A stretch of 64,000 bases of DNA from Aquila chrysaetos chrysaetos. Its lineage: Eukaryota > Chordata > Aves > Accipitriformes > Accipitridae. This document shows, piece by piece, positions 63,355 through 64,000 of the stretch; within the stretch, counting starts at the first letter, position 1; each line of letters starts with the position of its first letter. The notes under the pieces were generated by a model. The model did not search any database and was not told the origin of the DNA. It saw only the letters and a list, made by a program, of their open reading frames with translations. The stretch covers positions 34,199,363-34,263,362 of the forward strand of contig NC_044005.1 in NCBI RefSeq assembly GCF_900496995.4, in the 5' to 3' direction. A program made the position numbers and the translations under genes.

Positions 63355-64000
63355 CTAAACAACAACAACAAAAAAAAACCCCAAACACCAAAGTTTTATT
63401 AGTCATTATCTGATAACAGATTCAGTTCTTTTTTTAAACTGTGAAACAATTTACTTCACAGTCAGCTCTAAGACAAAAGTAGAAGTCTTAATTTTTCATG
63501 CTACTGAAGAACATTCACATAATCCTGCATTTTAGAACTGATGCATAACATGGACTTATATTTCAAGAAACAAAGGCAACTTATGCTGGCATTAAAAAAA
63601 AACAACAAACCAAAAAAAAGACAAACACCTCACAGAGAGAGAAGAAAAAGGGAAGATAACAAAAAAGCAACTACTGAGCATGAGAGACATCACACCAAAT
63701 GATCCCTTGAAATCTAAAGAGGATCAAAATGCAGCAGATAACAAATTTAAGAGTACTCAGTAACACCTCACATAAACCAGAAGAATTGGTGGTAAGTTTC
63801 CAGATTTTATAATCTCAGCCAGGGCTTAGTACTTTTGGAAAACTAACTCACCCATCTTAACACAACAAAGGTTGGTGGTTAGCATCCAACATACGGTCTT
63901 AACACATCTTCAGGGATGCGTATCAACAGACCCTTACAAAATCATCCCACAGGATGGCAACACCTTATGGAAGAAGTTAGTATAAAACATACTATCTAGA
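63355..64000 (-). other. AQR intron, partial
   Basis: AT-rich intron running to the window edge, with CAA/A-rich stretches near 63358-63380 and 63593-63620. No exon or element is recognised. Confidence 0.7.

Larger units (their letters stand above)
24478..64000 (-). other. AQR gene (Aquarius intron-binding spliceosomal helicase), 3' part
   Basis: Nineteen exons read continuously on the minus strand. Coding lengths in transcript order are 179, 168, 170, 242, 147, 70, 111, 110, 136, 210, 138, 72, 188, 172, 171, 86, 175, 114 and 249 bases. They sum to 2908, one base completing a codon plus 968 codons and a stop, about two-thirds of the roughly 1485-residue human protein. AQR is an SF1, UPF1-like helicase of the intron-binding complex that contacts intron RNA upstream of the branch site in the nucleus. 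All introns read as GT-AG. Introns without a recognisable element: 24727-27879, 27994-29057, 29233-30037, 30124-30851, 31023-33704, 38383-41835, 41908-42796, 42935-43780, 45854-48507, 48618-50153, 50265-52695, 52766-53330, 53478-54648, 60745-61190, 61359-63175. The segment 63355-64000 is intronic. Confidence 0.97.

Overview
This is a vertebrate nuclear window, almost certainly from a bird. The evidence is several CR1 retrotransposon copies ending in the avian octamer tail (ATTCTATG repeats), a solo LTR of an avian ERVL-like type, no mammalian SINEs, and AT-rich introns of 0.4-5.7 kb. I cannot name the species.

The right-hand 40 kb (about 24 kb to the window end) is the 3' two-thirds of AQR (Aquarius / IBP160), the intron-binding SF1 RNA helicase of the spliceosome, on the minus strand. 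I placed 19 consecutive coding exons with GT-AG borders. Every junction keeps frame, giving 968 codons plus a stop. They carry the beta-barrel/pointer region, both RecA domains with the helicase motifs, and an acidic C-terminal tail. The 5' part of the gene lies beyond base 64000.

AQR introns hold five clear repeat insertions: a 2.7 kb CR1 with endonuclease and reverse transcriptase remnants (34.5-37.2 kb, antisense to AQR), a solo LTR with a perfect 5-bp target duplication (44.2-45.0 kb), an old CR1 with a duplicated tail (55.8-56.3 kb), and two CR1 copies in inverted, head-to-head order (58.3-59.6 kb).

The left 24 kb, downstream of AQR, is gene-poor. Its main point of interest is a probable unnamed two-exon gene on the minus strand: a CpG-rich segment (13.7-14.25 kb), a 5'UTR exon ending at 13647, and a 91-codon exon at 12046-11771 for a small cysteine-rich membrane-hairpin protein, followed by a poly(A) signal at 11194-11189. 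The same region has a 313-bp hAT-type MITE with an imperfect 8-bp target duplication (8.6-8.9 kb), a GC-rich unit with TATA and AATAAA on the minus strand (4.4-5.2 kb), and a short CR1 tail (22.4 kb). ACTC1, the neighbour expected downstream of AQR from the human gene order, is not in the window.
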